Assembly (NCBI RefSeq): GCF_900107695.1
Contig: NZ_FNQP01000016.1
Coordinates: 19,013-83,012 of the forward strand
Direction of reading: 5' to 3'
Length of the DNA stretch: 64,000 nucleotides
Source: Thiothrix caldifontis
GTDB taxonomy: Bacteria > Pseudomonadota > Gammaproteobacteria > Thiotrichales > Thiotrichaceae
Positions 43,116-52,399 of the stretch are shown here, piece by piece. The position numbers and the translations under genes are program-made. Under the pieces are notes generated by a model. That model saw only the letters and a list, made by a program, of their open reading frames with translations. It was not told the DNA's origin and made no database searches. Each line of letters opens with the position of its first letter. Positions within the stretch are counted from its first letter, which is position 1.

Positions 43116-44477
43116 TTAATCCTTAATCAATTCAGCAAGGCATTCTGGGGCGATACTACGCAAATGCAAATCACGTTGCGGGTAAGGAATCTCAATGCCA
43201 TGTGTGCGAAACTTCTCCCAAATTCGCACCATCACCGCACTTTTCACATTCGCACAACCGTTCATCGGGTCACTGACCCAAATACGTTGCTCCAAGTCCA
43301 CCGAATTGTCGCCAAAGCCTTTCAACAAGCATACCGGCGTAGGCGATTTCAGCACTCTGGGGGTTTCTTGCGCGGCTTCGATACACAACGCCATCGCCTT
43401 TTTAACATCGGTTTGGTAATGCACCCCAACCGAAATCTTCAAGCGCACATTGGTATCACTGTATGACCAGTTTTCTACCTGATGATTGATCAGCTCGTCA
43501 TTGGGAATCAGGTATTCAATGCCATCACGGGTAATCATTGACACATACCGCGCACTCAGGCTATTCACCCGCCCGTAACGCCCACTGTAAACAATGGTAT
43601 CCCCCGGTTTGATCGACTTATCCATGAGCAAAATAATGCCCGCAATCAAGTTGGAAAATACCTTCTGCAAGCCCAAGCCAATCCCGACCGCGATTGCCCC
43701 ACCGAATACCGCAAACGTGGTTAAATTCACCCCGACAGCATTCAACCCAAATAAAAATGCCAACATCAACAAGGTAAATTTAGAAATTTTCGCCAGCAAT
43801 GCCTGCGCTGACACACTCAAATTCGGATTGTTTTGCAGGGTGCGCTCAATCATGCTCGCCACTACCAACGCTAGCCACACAAACACCGCCACTGATAGCG
43901 TCGAGGTAATAATGTCATACAAACTGAGAGAGTCTTTTTCCGTACCGATTTTAATGCTTTCCAGCCATTCGACCACTTTGGGCAAATAACCTAGCATTGC
44001 CAACGCGGTCACACCCCAAATAAACGTCGCCACCGAACGGCTAATCGTTGGGTTACTAATGAAAGCCGATGCCAAACGAATCAATGCCCAAGCAATCGCC
44101 AGATTATTAACCGTGTTGATAATCAGGTAAGGCTTTGCCAGCACTTCGTAAACCACGATCAGTAAACTGGTCCAAAACACCAACAACAACGGAAATGCCA
44201 ACCGCCGCAATAAACGATACAACAAATTTTGCAGCCGGAATTGTTCAACCGTCTGTGCCAAAAAGCGACGCCGTACCCATTGACTCGCGTACACCGCCAA
44301 CACCAGCCCAAGGATCACCAAACCGTACTGCACGATGCGCTCTAGGGTGAACACATGCATCATCACCCAGTCCTGCACCATGCCGGTTTCAATCAGGTCT
44401 TTACTGGTTTCGAGCAATTCCTTGCTGGTTTCTATCAAATCTTTATCTTTTTGATCAGCCACATTGCACTCATTCAT
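43116..44477 (-). CDS. MscS-family mechanosensitive channel with N-terminal membrane extension
   Basis: This is a channel protein of about 453 residues from the ATG at 44475-44477 (frame open to 44618). A short N-terminal coiled segment (KDLIETSKELLETSKDLIETG) precedes about five or six helices. The MscS pore helix is FAVFGGAIAVGIGLGLQKVFSNLIAGIILLMD, with Gly/Ala packing, followed by the beta domain PGDTIVYSGRYGRVNSLSARY and the vestibule. Such channels release small solutes on hypo-osmotic shock. The start is uncertain; I chose the ATG preceded by GGGGTG. Neighbouring osmolyte genes give the context. Confidence 0.82.
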   Translation of the reverse strand: MNECNVADQKDKDLIETSKELLETSKDLIETGMVQDWVMMHVFTLERIVQYGLVILGLVLAVYASQWVRRRFLAQTVEQFRLQNLLYRLLRRLAFPLLLVFWTSLLIVVYEVLAKPYLIINTVNNLAIAWALIRLASAFISNPTISRSVATFIWGVTALAMLGYLPKVVEWLESIKIGTEKDSLSLYDIITSTLSVAVFVWLALVVASMIERTLQNNPNLSVSAQALLAKISKFTLLMLAFLFGLNAVGVNLTTFAVFGGAIAVGIGLGLQKVFSNLIAGIILLMDKSIKPGDTIVYSGRYGRVNSLSARYVSMITRDGIEYLIPNDELINHQVENWSYSDTNVRLKISVGVHYQTDVKKAMALCIEAAQETPRVLKSPTPVCLLKGFGDNSVDLEQRIWVSDPMNGCANVKSAVMVRIWEKFRTHGIEIPYPQRDLHLRSIAPECLAELIKD

Positions 44478-44771
44478 CACCCCAGAAGCGTCAGATAATA
44501 GTGAACTCGTTCGCGAGAGTCTAATTTCGCTGACACCAACAACCCTATACGCTTCGTTTTCCCCCAGCATAATTTTGCCTAATGTGGTAGCATCAAATGC
44601 AAATCCGTAATGCACCATTTCTGTGCACTACTACCCATCCTTTTCCTTCGGCACGCACTGAGCTTACTCCCTCATAAGTGCGTGTCTTTCGCCGGATACT
44701 GGCTCACAACCTGTATCTGTTTGCTTTCAAATGCCCATTCATTAACGGGCATCACGCAGAGGAGAGTTGTT

Positions 44772-46166
44772 ATGACACAACCTATTAAAATGACCGCCAA
44801 TCAATTATTGGCTACCGACCACCAAAAACCGTTCAAGGTGTATGCTGCACGGCATTTAGAACGTATTCCGCAAGTGCAGGCATTACCCGCTGAGATGCGT
44901 TTCGAGATGCAGGTAATTGCTAACGTGTTGCCGTTTCGCGTCAACGATTACGTACTGGAAAACCTGATCGACTGGGGAAACATTCCCGATGACCCGATGT
45001 TCCGGCTACTGTTCCCGCAACGGGAAATGCTGGCAGCGGACGATTTCAGCCTGATTGCCGATTTAATGAAACGCCAAGCCCCCGCCGAACAATTGGCGCA
45101 AGCAGTCGAAACAGTACGTACCAAACTCAACCCCCACCCCGCCGGACAAATGGAGCTGAATGTTCCGATTTTCCACCAGCAACGGGTACAGGGCTTGCAG
45201 CACAAATACCGCGAAACCGTGCTGTTTTTCCCCAGTCAAGGGCAAGTCTGCCATTCGTATTGCACTTTCTGTTTCCGCTGGCCGCAATTTGTGGGCGACA
45301 AAGATTTGCGCTTTGCCAGTAAGGAAGCCGATGAACTGTTGCGTTACCTCAAGCACCACACCCAAGTGTCCGACATTCTGTTCACGGGTGGCGACCCAAT
45401 GGTGATGAAAACTGCCAATTTTGAGCCGTATTTGCGTGGTTTACTCAAACCTAGGTTGGAACATGTGCAAACCGTGCGCATTGGCACCAAGTCATTAAGC
45501 TTCTGGCCGCAACGTTTTGTCACCGACCCCGATGCGGATGATTTATTGCGCTTACTGGAATCCTTGGTCAAAGCGGGCAAGCATGTGGCGATCATGGCGC
45601 ATTACAACCACTGGCGCGAACTGGATACGCCAATGGCACACGAAGCGATTCGCCGCTTACGCAGTACCGGGGCAATCATCCGCAGCCAAGGGCCGTTACT
45701 CAACCATATCAATGCTGACGCTGAGGTTTGGGTGAAAATGTGGCGCGAACAAGTACGCTTGGGCATTGTGCCGTACTACATGTTTGTGGAACGTGATACC
45801 GGCGCACAGCATTACTTTGAAGTGCCGCTTGCCAAAGCTTGGGAAATTTACCGCACCGCGATGCGGCGTGTCTCTGGTTTAGCGCGTACTGCGCGTGGCC
45901 CTTCCATGAGTGCCAGCCCCGGTAAAGTCGAGATTCAAGGGGTAGTGGAAATTCGCGGCGAAAAAGTATTCGTGCTACGGTTTATTCAAGGACGCAATCC
46001 CCATTGGGTACAAAAGCCGTTTTTTGCCAAATACGATGAACAGGCGACTTGGTTAAATCACCTCAAGCCTGCGTTGGGCGCAAAGCAGTTTTTCTACGAG
46101 GCAGAATACGCCGACATGATTGCGCACCGTCAGGAAATTCTCACCGAGCTGGAAGGAGAGTGCTAA
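44772..46166 (+). CDS. KamA-family radical SAM protein (lysine 2,3-aminomutase-like)
   Basis: This 464-residue radical SAM enzyme has the cluster-binding cysteines C160-x3-C164-x2-C167 (CHSYCTFCFRWPQF). The KamA-family barrel motifs are ILFTGGDPMVMK, RIGTKSLSFWPQRF and IIRSQGPLLNHIN, with VPYYMFVERDTG near the C-terminal PLP region. True lysine 2,3-aminomutases have a CRHCTRRR-type motif; this FRWPQ form is a distinct subgroup, so the substrate is open. The ATG at 44772 follows GGAGAG; the frame upstream is not conserved. It lies four bases before sps, in one operon with sucrose synthesis. Confidence 0.82.
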   Translation: MTQPIKMTANQLLATDHQKPFKVYAARHLERIPQVQALPAEMRFEMQVIANVLPFRVNDYVLENLIDWGNIPDDPMFRLLFPQREMLAADDFSLIADLMKRQAPAEQLAQAVETVRTKLNPHPAGQMELNVPIFHQQRVQGLQHKYRETVLFFPSQGQVCHSYCTFCFRWPQFVGDKDLRFASKEADELLRYLKHHTQVSDILFTGGDPMVMKTANFEPYLRGLLKPRLEHVQTVRIGTKSLSFWPQRFVTDPDADDLLRLLESLVKAGKHVAIMAHYNHWRELDTPMAHEAIRRLRSTGAIIRSQGPLLNHINADAEVWVKMWREQVRLGIVPYYMFVERDTGAQHYFEVPLAKAWEIYRTAMRRVSGLARTARGPSMSASPGKVEIQGVVEIRGEKVFVLRFIQGRNPHWVQKPFFAKYDEQATWLNHLKPALGAKQFFYEAEYADMIAHRQEILTELEGEC

Positions 46167-46170
46167 ACCC

Positions 46171-48342
46171 ATGACCCCAGATGACCATCAACCGTATATT
46201 GTCCTGTTGAGTATTCACGGTCTGATTCGCGGGCATAACCTCGAATTAGGGCGCGATGCGGATACCGGCGGACAAACCAAATACCTGGTGGAGCTGGCGC
46301 GTGCTTTGGGTGCGAATGCGTGGGTGGGCAGGGTTGACCTGCTCACCCGCCGCGTTGATGACCCGACAGTGAGTGCAGATTATGCTCAACCTCGCGAAAC
46401 ACTCGGCGCTAATGTCCAAATCGTGCGCATTGACTGCGGCGAAGCGGGTTATATTCCCAAAGAACAACTCTGGGATTCGCTCGACAGCTTTGCCGATTCC
46501 ACCCTGGAATACCTCAAACAGCAACCGCGCTTGCCCGACATCCTCCACAGCCATTACGCCGATGCCGGTTATGTCGGGGTACGCCTTGCCAGTTTACTCG
46601 GCATTCCGCTGGTGCATACCGGACATTCCTTGGGGCGCAGCAAACGCCGTCAGTTACTCGCCGCCGGTCACAGCAAGGAAGCCCTCGAAACCCGTTACCA
46701 CATTACCCGCCGTATTGAAGCCGAAGAAACCACCCTCGGTGTCGCCGAACGGGTCATCACCAGTACCCAACAGGAAGTGCAGGAACAATACGCCCTGTAT
46801 GACCATTACCGCCCCGAACACATGCGGGTGATTCCGCCGGGAACAGACTTACAGCAATTTTACCCGCCACAAGCCGACTCACCCGCAAGCCTGATGCAGG
46901 CTGAACTGGCACGTTTCCTGACGCAGCCAGACAAACCCATGATTCTGGCACTGTCACGCCCTGACCCGCGCAAGAATATTGTGGAATTGGTGAGTGCCTA
47001 CGGCGAATCTTCCGAACTTCAGCAATTGGCGAATCTGGTGATCGTGGCGGGCAATCGTGATGACATCCGCGATCTTGACAGCGGTGCGCAGGAAGTTCTC
47101 AGCGACATTTTACTCACCGTTGACCAATACGATTTGTATGGCAAAGTCGCCTACCCCAAACACCATCAAGCCCACGATGTACCGGATTTGTACCGACTGG
47201 CGGCTGCCAGCAAAGGCGTATTCATCAACCCCGCCCTGACCGAACCGTTCGGGCTAACCCTGATCGAAGCCGCTGCCAGTGGTTTACCGATTGTGGCAAC
47301 CGACGACGGCGGTCCCACGGATATTATTGGCAATTGCCGCAACGGCTATCTGATTAACCCGTTGGATCGTGCCGATATGGCTGCCAAATTGTGGCAAGTA
47401 TTAACCAGCAACCAACAAGCGTGGGAAACACTGGCGCAACAAGGTTTACAGGGTGTACGTCACCATTATTCCTGGCAAGCGCATGTGGAAAAATACTTGG
47501 CGGAATTGCGCCCCCTGATGGCACGTACCGAAGCAACCGCCGCTGCCGAAACACTTCCTCCTGTAACTCTCAAACGCCGTAAGCAATTGCACCATGACCG
47601 CGCCCTGTTTTCTGACCTTGACCAAAACCTGTTGGGCAAGCCGGAAGCACTCGCGCCCTTCCTCACTGCTTTGCAAGACAATCGCCGCTGTGTGTTGTTT
47701 GGCATTGCCACCGGGCGGCGGCTGGATGCGGCGATCCAGCTCATGAAACGCCACCGCATTCCCTTGCCGGATGTGCTAATCACCAGTTTGGGTACAGAAA
47801 TTTATTACGCGCCGAATCTCCTCCCCGATACCGCGTGGGAACGCCACATTGATCACTTGTGGAATCCGCGCATTATCCGCCGGGTACTGGATGGGATACC
47901 GGGTATCGAACTGCAAGCCAAGCGCGACCAAAGCCGCTTTAAAATCAGTTACTTCATCAACCCAGAGATTGCCCCCGATATTCAGCAGCTTAACAGCCTG
48001 TTGCATCAGGAAGGGCAAGCCGTCAACGTCGTGCAAGCCTTTGGGCAATTTCTGGATATTATTCCGGTACGCGCTTCCAAAGGGCTGGCATTGCGCTGGG
48101 TTGCCGATCAACGTGATATTCCGCTGGAACGCATCCTCGCTGCGGGTGGTTCAGGCGCAGATGCCGATATGTTGCGCGGCAATACGCTCGCCGTAGTGGT
48201 GGCTAACCGTCACCATGAGGAATTGTCCGAACTGGTGCAGGAAGGGGTAAACATCTTTTTTGCTACCCGCCCCTATGCCGATGGGATTCTGGAAGCGATT
48301 GAGCATTACCAGTTTTTCCAAAGTTGTGAGATCAGCGCATGA
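46171..48342 (+). CDS. sps: Sucrose-phosphate synthase (GT4 domain plus SPP-like HAD domain)
   Basis: The enzyme joins UDP- or ADP-glucose to fructose 6-phosphate to give sucrose 6-phosphate. The 723-residue protein has a GT-B glycosyltransferase domain (about 1-465; HGLIRGHNLELGRDADTGGQTKYLVELA, HTGHSLGRSKR, PALTEPFGLTLIEAAASGLP with the nucleotide-binding EPFGLTLIEA). The C-terminal HAD-IIB domain resembles SPP (about 475-720). Motif I there reads D482-L-D484-Q-N486 instead of DxDxT, so phosphatase activity may be reduced. The ATG at 46171 follows the KamA stop by four bases; the frame upstream is inside KamA. Confidence 0.94.
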   Translation: MTPDDHQPYIVLLSIHGLIRGHNLELGRDADTGGQTKYLVELARALGANAWVGRVDLLTRRVDDPTVSADYAQPRETLGANVQIVRIDCGEAGYIPKEQLWDSLDSFADSTLEYLKQQPRLPDILHSHYADAGYVGVRLASLLGIPLVHTGHSLGRSKRRQLLAAGHSKEALETRYHITRRIEAEETTLGVAERVITSTQQEVQEQYALYDHYRPEHMRVIPPGTDLQQFYPPQADSPASLMQAELARFLTQPDKPMILALSRPDPRKNIVELVSAYGESSELQQLANLVIVAGNRDDIRDLDSGAQEVLSDILLTVDQYDLYGKVAYPKHHQAHDVPDLYRLAAASKGVFINPALTEPFGLTLIEAAASGLPIVATDDGGPTDIIGNCRNGYLINPLDRADMAAKLWQVLTSNQQAWETLAQQGLQGVRHHYSWQAHVEKYLAELRPLMARTEATAAAETLPPVTLKRRKQLHHDRALFSDLDQNLLGKPEALAPFLTALQDNRRCVLFGIATGRRLDAAIQLMKRHRIPLPDVLITSLGTEIYYAPNLLPDTAWERHIDHLWNPRIIRRVLDGIPGIELQAKRDQSRFKISYFINPEIAPDIQQLNSLLHQEGQAVNVVQAFGQFLDIIPVRASKGLALRWVADQRDIPLERILAAGGSGADADMLRGNTLAVVVANRHHEELSELVQEGVNIFFATRPYADGILEAIEHYQFFQSCEISA

Positions 48343-49193
48343 TGCCCAAGCAACCCTTACTGATTTGCACTGACCTTGACCGCACCCTGATCCCCAATGG
48401 GGCAGCGCCGGAATCACCACGCGCCCGGCACTATTTTCGACGACTTGTGGCATTACCCAACATTACGCTAGCGTATGTCAGCGGGCGGGATCAATCACTA
48501 GTGCGGGATGCGATTCACACCTACGATCTGCCCTTGCCCGACTTTGTGCTGGGGGATGTGGGCGCGACCATTTACACCTGTGACCAATGGGACTGGCAAG
48601 CGTGGGAAGCATGGGCAAACCACATTGCCCCTGACTGGAACGGGCATAGCCGTGCGGCACTGGCAGCGTTATTGCAGGATTTCCCGATGCTAAAATTGCA
48701 GGAAGCCAGCAAGCAAAACACCTACAAACTGAGCTATTACCTCGACCTTGCACTTAACCACCAGCGGGTCATGGATGAAGTACAAATGCGCCTGTCCACA
48801 CACGGTATTCGTGCCAGTTTAATCTGGAGCATTGACGAGCCTGCCAATATCGGTTTACTTGACATTTTGCCCGCTCGTGCCAGCAAGCGTCACGCGATTG
48901 AATTCCTGATGGCACAGCAAGGCTTCAGCCTGCAACAGACCGTGTTTTCCGGTGACAGTGGCAATGATTTGCCGGTGCTGGTCAGCCCGATTCCGGCGGT
49001 GCTGGTTAACAATGCCAGTACGGAATTGAAGCGTGAAGCCCTGCAAATGAGCCGTTTGAGCGGTGTTGCCGATGCCGTTTACCTTGCGCAAGGAGGCTGG
49101 GCAGGCATGAACGGGCATTACGCCGCCGGTATTCTGGAAGGCATTGCCCATTACCACCCTGACATCCTTGCCCAACTGGAGTTATCGCCATGA
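48339..49193 (+). CDS. spp: Sucrose-phosphate phosphatase
   Basis: SPP releases phosphate from sucrose 6-phosphate to give sucrose. The 284-residue HAD-IIB protein has motif I CTDLDRTLIPNG (D12, D14, T16), motif II ending in YVSGRDQSLV, and motif III/IV Lys plus FSGDSGNDLPVL. It keeps the complete catalytic set that the SPS C-terminal domain lacks. It overlaps sps by 4 bp and fruK by 4 bp. Confidence 0.9.
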   Translation: MMPKQPLLICTDLDRTLIPNGAAPESPRARHYFRRLVALPNITLAYVSGRDQSLVRDAIHTYDLPLPDFVLGDVGATIYTCDQWDWQAWEAWANHIAPDWNGHSRAALAALLQDFPMLKLQEASKQNTYKLSYYLDLALNHQRVMDEVQMRLSTHGIRASLIWSIDEPANIGLLDILPARASKRHAIEFLMAQQGFSLQQTVFSGDSGNDLPVLVSPIPAVLVNNASTELKREALQMSRLSGVADAVYLAQGGWAGMNGHYAAGILEGIAHYHPDILAQLELSP

Positions 49194-50095
49194 CAGCAAC
49201 ACCAACATCTCGCTTACGCCCGCTGATTTTCGGTGAAGTATTGTTTGATCGCTTCCCGGATGGTACGTCTGTCCTTGGTGGCGCACCGTTTAATGTGGCC
49301 TGGCATTTACAAGCCTTCGGGCAACAACCGCTGATGCTGTCCTGTATCGGCGAGGATGCACTGGGGGAACAGGTACAAGCCGCGATGCAGGCATGGGGCA
49401 TGGATCAAAGCGGGCTGCAACTTGACCCGCATCACCCTACCGGTGTGGTGGATGTACGTTTTCACGACGGTGAACCGCAGTATGAGATTGTGGCAGACAG
49501 CGCGTGGGATTTTATCCGACCGGAAAGCTTGCCACCGCTACCCCGCAATGCCTTGTTGTATCACGGCAGTTTAGCGTTGCGTCAGCCGGTTTCTCGCACG
49601 ACGTGGGAACAACTGTCACAACAGCCTGAATTACCGCGCTTTATTGACATTAACCTGCGTGCGCCTTGGTGGGATGCCCCAAGCATTGCGCCGCTGTTAC
49701 GCCATGCCACGTACCTCAAACTCAATGCGGATGAATTGGCAACCCTCATCCCGCAAGCCGCCGACACCGAGGCGCAAATCCAGCAGTTGTTTGCTGATTC
49801 AGCATTACAATACCTGATTCTCACCCAAGGAGCAGCGGGGGCAATGGCAGTCGCCGCCAGTGGGGAACGCTGGCACGTTGCGCCGGAACACACCACCCAC
49901 ATTGTGGATACCGTTGGTGCGGGCGATGCCTTTAGCAGCGTGGTGCTGTTGGGCTTGTTAAACGGCTGGGGAATGGCGCAAACTGTGCAACGCGCCCAAC
50001 AATTTGCCAGTGCGGTGGTGGGTTTGCGTGGGGCAACAACCCGCTCGATGGCGTTTTACCAGCCGTTTATTGACGCATGGCAATTGACATTCTGA
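49190..50095 (+). CDS. fruK: Fructokinase (PfkB family)
   Basis: This 301-residue ribokinase-fold sugar kinase begins with PLIFGEVLFDRFPDGTSVLGGAPFNVAWHL. The PfkB signature 2 is DTVGAGDAFSSVVLLGLLNG, with catalytic Asp in GAGD. In sucrose clusters it phosphorylates fructose released by amylosucrase or invertase, returning it as fructose 6-phosphate to SPS or glycolysis. It is coupled to spp and followed by ams after six bases. Confidence 0.88.
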   Translation: MTATPTSRLRPLIFGEVLFDRFPDGTSVLGGAPFNVAWHLQAFGQQPLMLSCIGEDALGEQVQAAMQAWGMDQSGLQLDPHHPTGVVDVRFHDGEPQYEIVADSAWDFIRPESLPPLPRNALLYHGSLALRQPVSRTTWEQLSQQPELPRFIDINLRAPWWDAPSIAPLLRHATYLKLNADELATLIPQAADTEAQIQQLFADSALQYLILTQGAAGAMAVAASGERWHVAPEHTTHIVDTVGAGDAFSSVVLLGLLNGWGMAQTVQRAQQFASAVVGLRGATTRSMAFYQPFIDAWQLTF

Positions 50096-50101
50096 GATCC
50101 C

Positions 50102-52057
50102 ATGTACGAACAAGTCTCCCATTCCCTGCTCAATGACATTCTGATTGAGCTTGACCCCAGCATTAAAGGCGAGGGCTTGCGGCACTTTTATACCCGCTTG
50201 GGGGCAAACTTCTACTCCATACATTCGTTGTTTACCGTGTTGTATGGCAAACGCGACGATTACCGCACCCAGGTGCAATGCTTGGTAGAAACAATGGCGC
50301 GGCAATACGTCTTGCGCCCTAACCACCTGCGCGAATCCGATCTGGAACGTGAAAAAGACCATAACTGGTTTTTAAGCCAACAATGGGTGGGCATGGCACT
50401 TTATGCCGATGGCTTCGCCAAAAACTTGCCCGACTTGACGGAACGGGTGCATTACTTTCAGGAACTAGGGGTCAACATGGTGCATCTAATGCCCATGATG
50501 CAATGCCCACGCGGGGCAAGTGACGGCGGCTATGCGATCAGTGATTTCCGTCAGATTGATAGCCGCTTTGGCACATTGGCTGATTTGCAAACACTGGCAG
50601 ACGAGTTGCGCAAACGCGGCATCTTGCTAACGCTCGACGTGGTGCTAAACCACACCTCCAACGAACATGCTTGGGCGCAACAAGCCAAAGCTGGAAGCCC
50701 TTTGCATCAGGATTACTACTACATATTCGATAACCGCGAAGTGCCGGATATGTTTGAGCGCACCATGCCGGAAGTTTTCCCGGAAAACTCCCCCGGAAAC
50801 TTCACCTGGGATGAGGACATGGGCAAGTGGGTGATGACAGTTTTCAACCATTACCAATGGGATTTGAATTACAGCAACCCCGCCGTTTTCATTGAAATGC
50901 TCGACATTATTTTGTATTGGGCAAATCACGGTGTGGATATTCTGCGGCTGGATGCGGTGGCGTTTCTGTGGAAAAAAATTGGTAGCATTTGCCAAAATGA
51001 GCGTGAAGCCCATTTGTTGTTGCAACTGTTCAAGGATTGCTGCCAAGTGACTGCCCCCGGTGTGCTGTTCATTGCCGAGGCGATTGTTGCGCCAGTAGAA
51101 ATTATCAAGTACTTCGGCGAGGATGCGATTAATGCCAAGGAATGCGAAATTGCCTATAACGCCACCTTCATGGCCTTATTGTGGGATGCTGTCGCCACCA
51201 AAAATGCCAAATTACTCACCCAAGGCATTAAAAGTTTACCGGATAAACTGGAACGTGCCACGTGGCTGAATTATGTGCGTTGCCACGACGATATTGGGCT
51301 GGGGTTTGATGATAATGACATCCGCGCGGTGGATTATGAACCCTATGCGCACCGCCAATTTCTGATCGACTATTTCACCGGGCGTTATGCCGGGTCGCCT
51401 GCACGTGGCTTGCCGTTTGGCTATAACGATAAAACCGGCGATACCCGCATTGCCGGGTCACTGGCTTCATTGGTGGGGCTGGGAACGGCGTTGCAAACCG
51501 ATGATCCCATTGCTTTGGAAGCTGCCCTCAAAACCATCGTATTATTGCATGGCATGATTCTAGCGTTTGGCGGGATTCCGTTACTGTATTACGGTGATGA
51601 AATCGGCACACTTAACGACACCACCTATCTGGATGACCCCGCCAAAGCCAATGATAGCCGCTGGGCGCACCGCCCGCGTATCGACTGGAACAAAGCCGAT
51701 TTGCGCAATACCCCCGGCACGCTGGAATTTCGTCTGTTCAATGCCCTGAAAAAACTTATCGCTATTCGTAAGGAAGTTCCGGCATTTGCCGATTTTAATA
51801 ACCGCGAATTACTGGATGTTGGCAACCCACACTTGTTTGTGTTTGCGCGTTTCGATATTCATCAACCGATGAATAAGGTACTGGTGGTGGCAAACTTTGA
51901 TGTCCACCCGCAACACCTGAATCTGGAAGATTTGGGACGAAAGGCATTTTTCCGCCATGCCAGTGTGCGTGATTTGTATTCGGGGGAACGCCCTGCGATG
52001 TTCAAGGAGGAATTGGTGATTCCACCCTTACGGTTTTATTGGCTAACGGATTTGTAA
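50102..52057 (+). CDS. ams: Amylosucrase (GH13_4)
   Basis: Amylosucrase transfers glucose from sucrose to an alpha-1,4-glucan and frees fructose, linking sucrose to glycogen. The 651-residue protein has the GH13 barrel with nucleophile D284 in DILRLDAVAF, acid/base E326 in FIAEAIV and the H395-D396-D397 site in VRCHDDIG. Numbering closely follows the Neisseria enzyme. It also carries the N-terminal helical domain and the C-terminal beta domain. No signal peptide is seen, so it acts in the cytoplasm. It is the last gene of kamA-sps-spp-fruK-ams. Confidence 0.92.
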   Translation: MYEQVSHSLLNDILIELDPSIKGEGLRHFYTRLGANFYSIHSLFTVLYGKRDDYRTQVQCLVETMARQYVLRPNHLRESDLEREKDHNWFLSQQWVGMALYADGFAKNLPDLTERVHYFQELGVNMVHLMPMMQCPRGASDGGYAISDFRQIDSRFGTLADLQTLADELRKRGILLTLDVVLNHTSNEHAWAQQAKAGSPLHQDYYYIFDNREVPDMFERTMPEVFPENSPGNFTWDEDMGKWVMTVFNHYQWDLNYSNPAVFIEMLDIILYWANHGVDILRLDAVAFLWKKIGSICQNEREAHLLLQLFKDCCQVTAPGVLFIAEAIVAPVEIIKYFGEDAINAKECEIAYNATFMALLWDAVATKNAKLLTQGIKSLPDKLERATWLNYVRCHDDIGLGFDDNDIRAVDYEPYAHRQFLIDYFTGRYAGSPARGLPFGYNDKTGDTRIAGSLASLVGLGTALQTDDPIALEAALKTIVLLHGMILAFGGIPLLYYGDEIGTLNDTTYLDDPAKANDSRWAHRPRIDWNKADLRNTPGTLEFRLFNALKKLIAIRKEVPAFADFNNRELLDVGNPHLFVFARFDIHQPMNKVLVVANFDVHPQHLNLEDLGRKAFFRHASVRDLYSGERPAMFKEELVIPPLRFYWLTDL

Positions 52058-52107
52058 GCAATCTGAAAGACACGCATTATAAGCAATTGAAAACAAATGA
52101 TAAAAAA

Positions 52108-52150
52108 GCCACTCAGTACTAGGGAGAGTTTAAACCTAGTGCTGAATGGC
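52108..52150 (+). terminator. Long imperfect hairpin after the sucrose operon
   Basis: A 16 bp stem with one mismatch and one G-U pair (52108-52123 with 52135-52150) encloses an 11-base loop, about 50 bases after the ams stop. A run of T residues follows seven bases later, so it may act as the operon terminator, or as a processed small RNA hairpin. Confidence 0.5.
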
Positions 52151-52399
52151 TGCTGCCTTTTTACCAAGTGGAGACCAGTAAGAAGTCAAGCGGAAATAAT
52201 CCTAACATAAAACGCACCAAAGCGGTGCTTAACCCTAAGCATTATCAGCGTAATAATGGTGTGCAAGGGTCTATTGCCACCTAGCATCCAGCTAAAATAT
52301 GTTACTTTTTGGCAACATTTGATGCATTTACGACACTAACCCGCGTGTCATTTGTGTTAACCTTGTAATTCCTTAAGGAACCAAAACACTGGTCACACA
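52151..52399. other. Non-coding stretch before the HtrA-like gene
   Basis: These 249 bases contain no convincing reading frame. They hold a GCACCAAAGCGGTGC inverted repeat (52211-52225). A second, looser symmetry lies further on, and a Shine-Dalgarno-like AAGGAACC lies before the ATG at 52400. No known RNA family was recognised. Confidence 0.35.

Noticed and set aside
52151..52399. Known structured RNA (6S, tmRNA, SRP RNA) in the gap
   Set aside because: None of the conserved sequences or structures of these RNAs was recognised.
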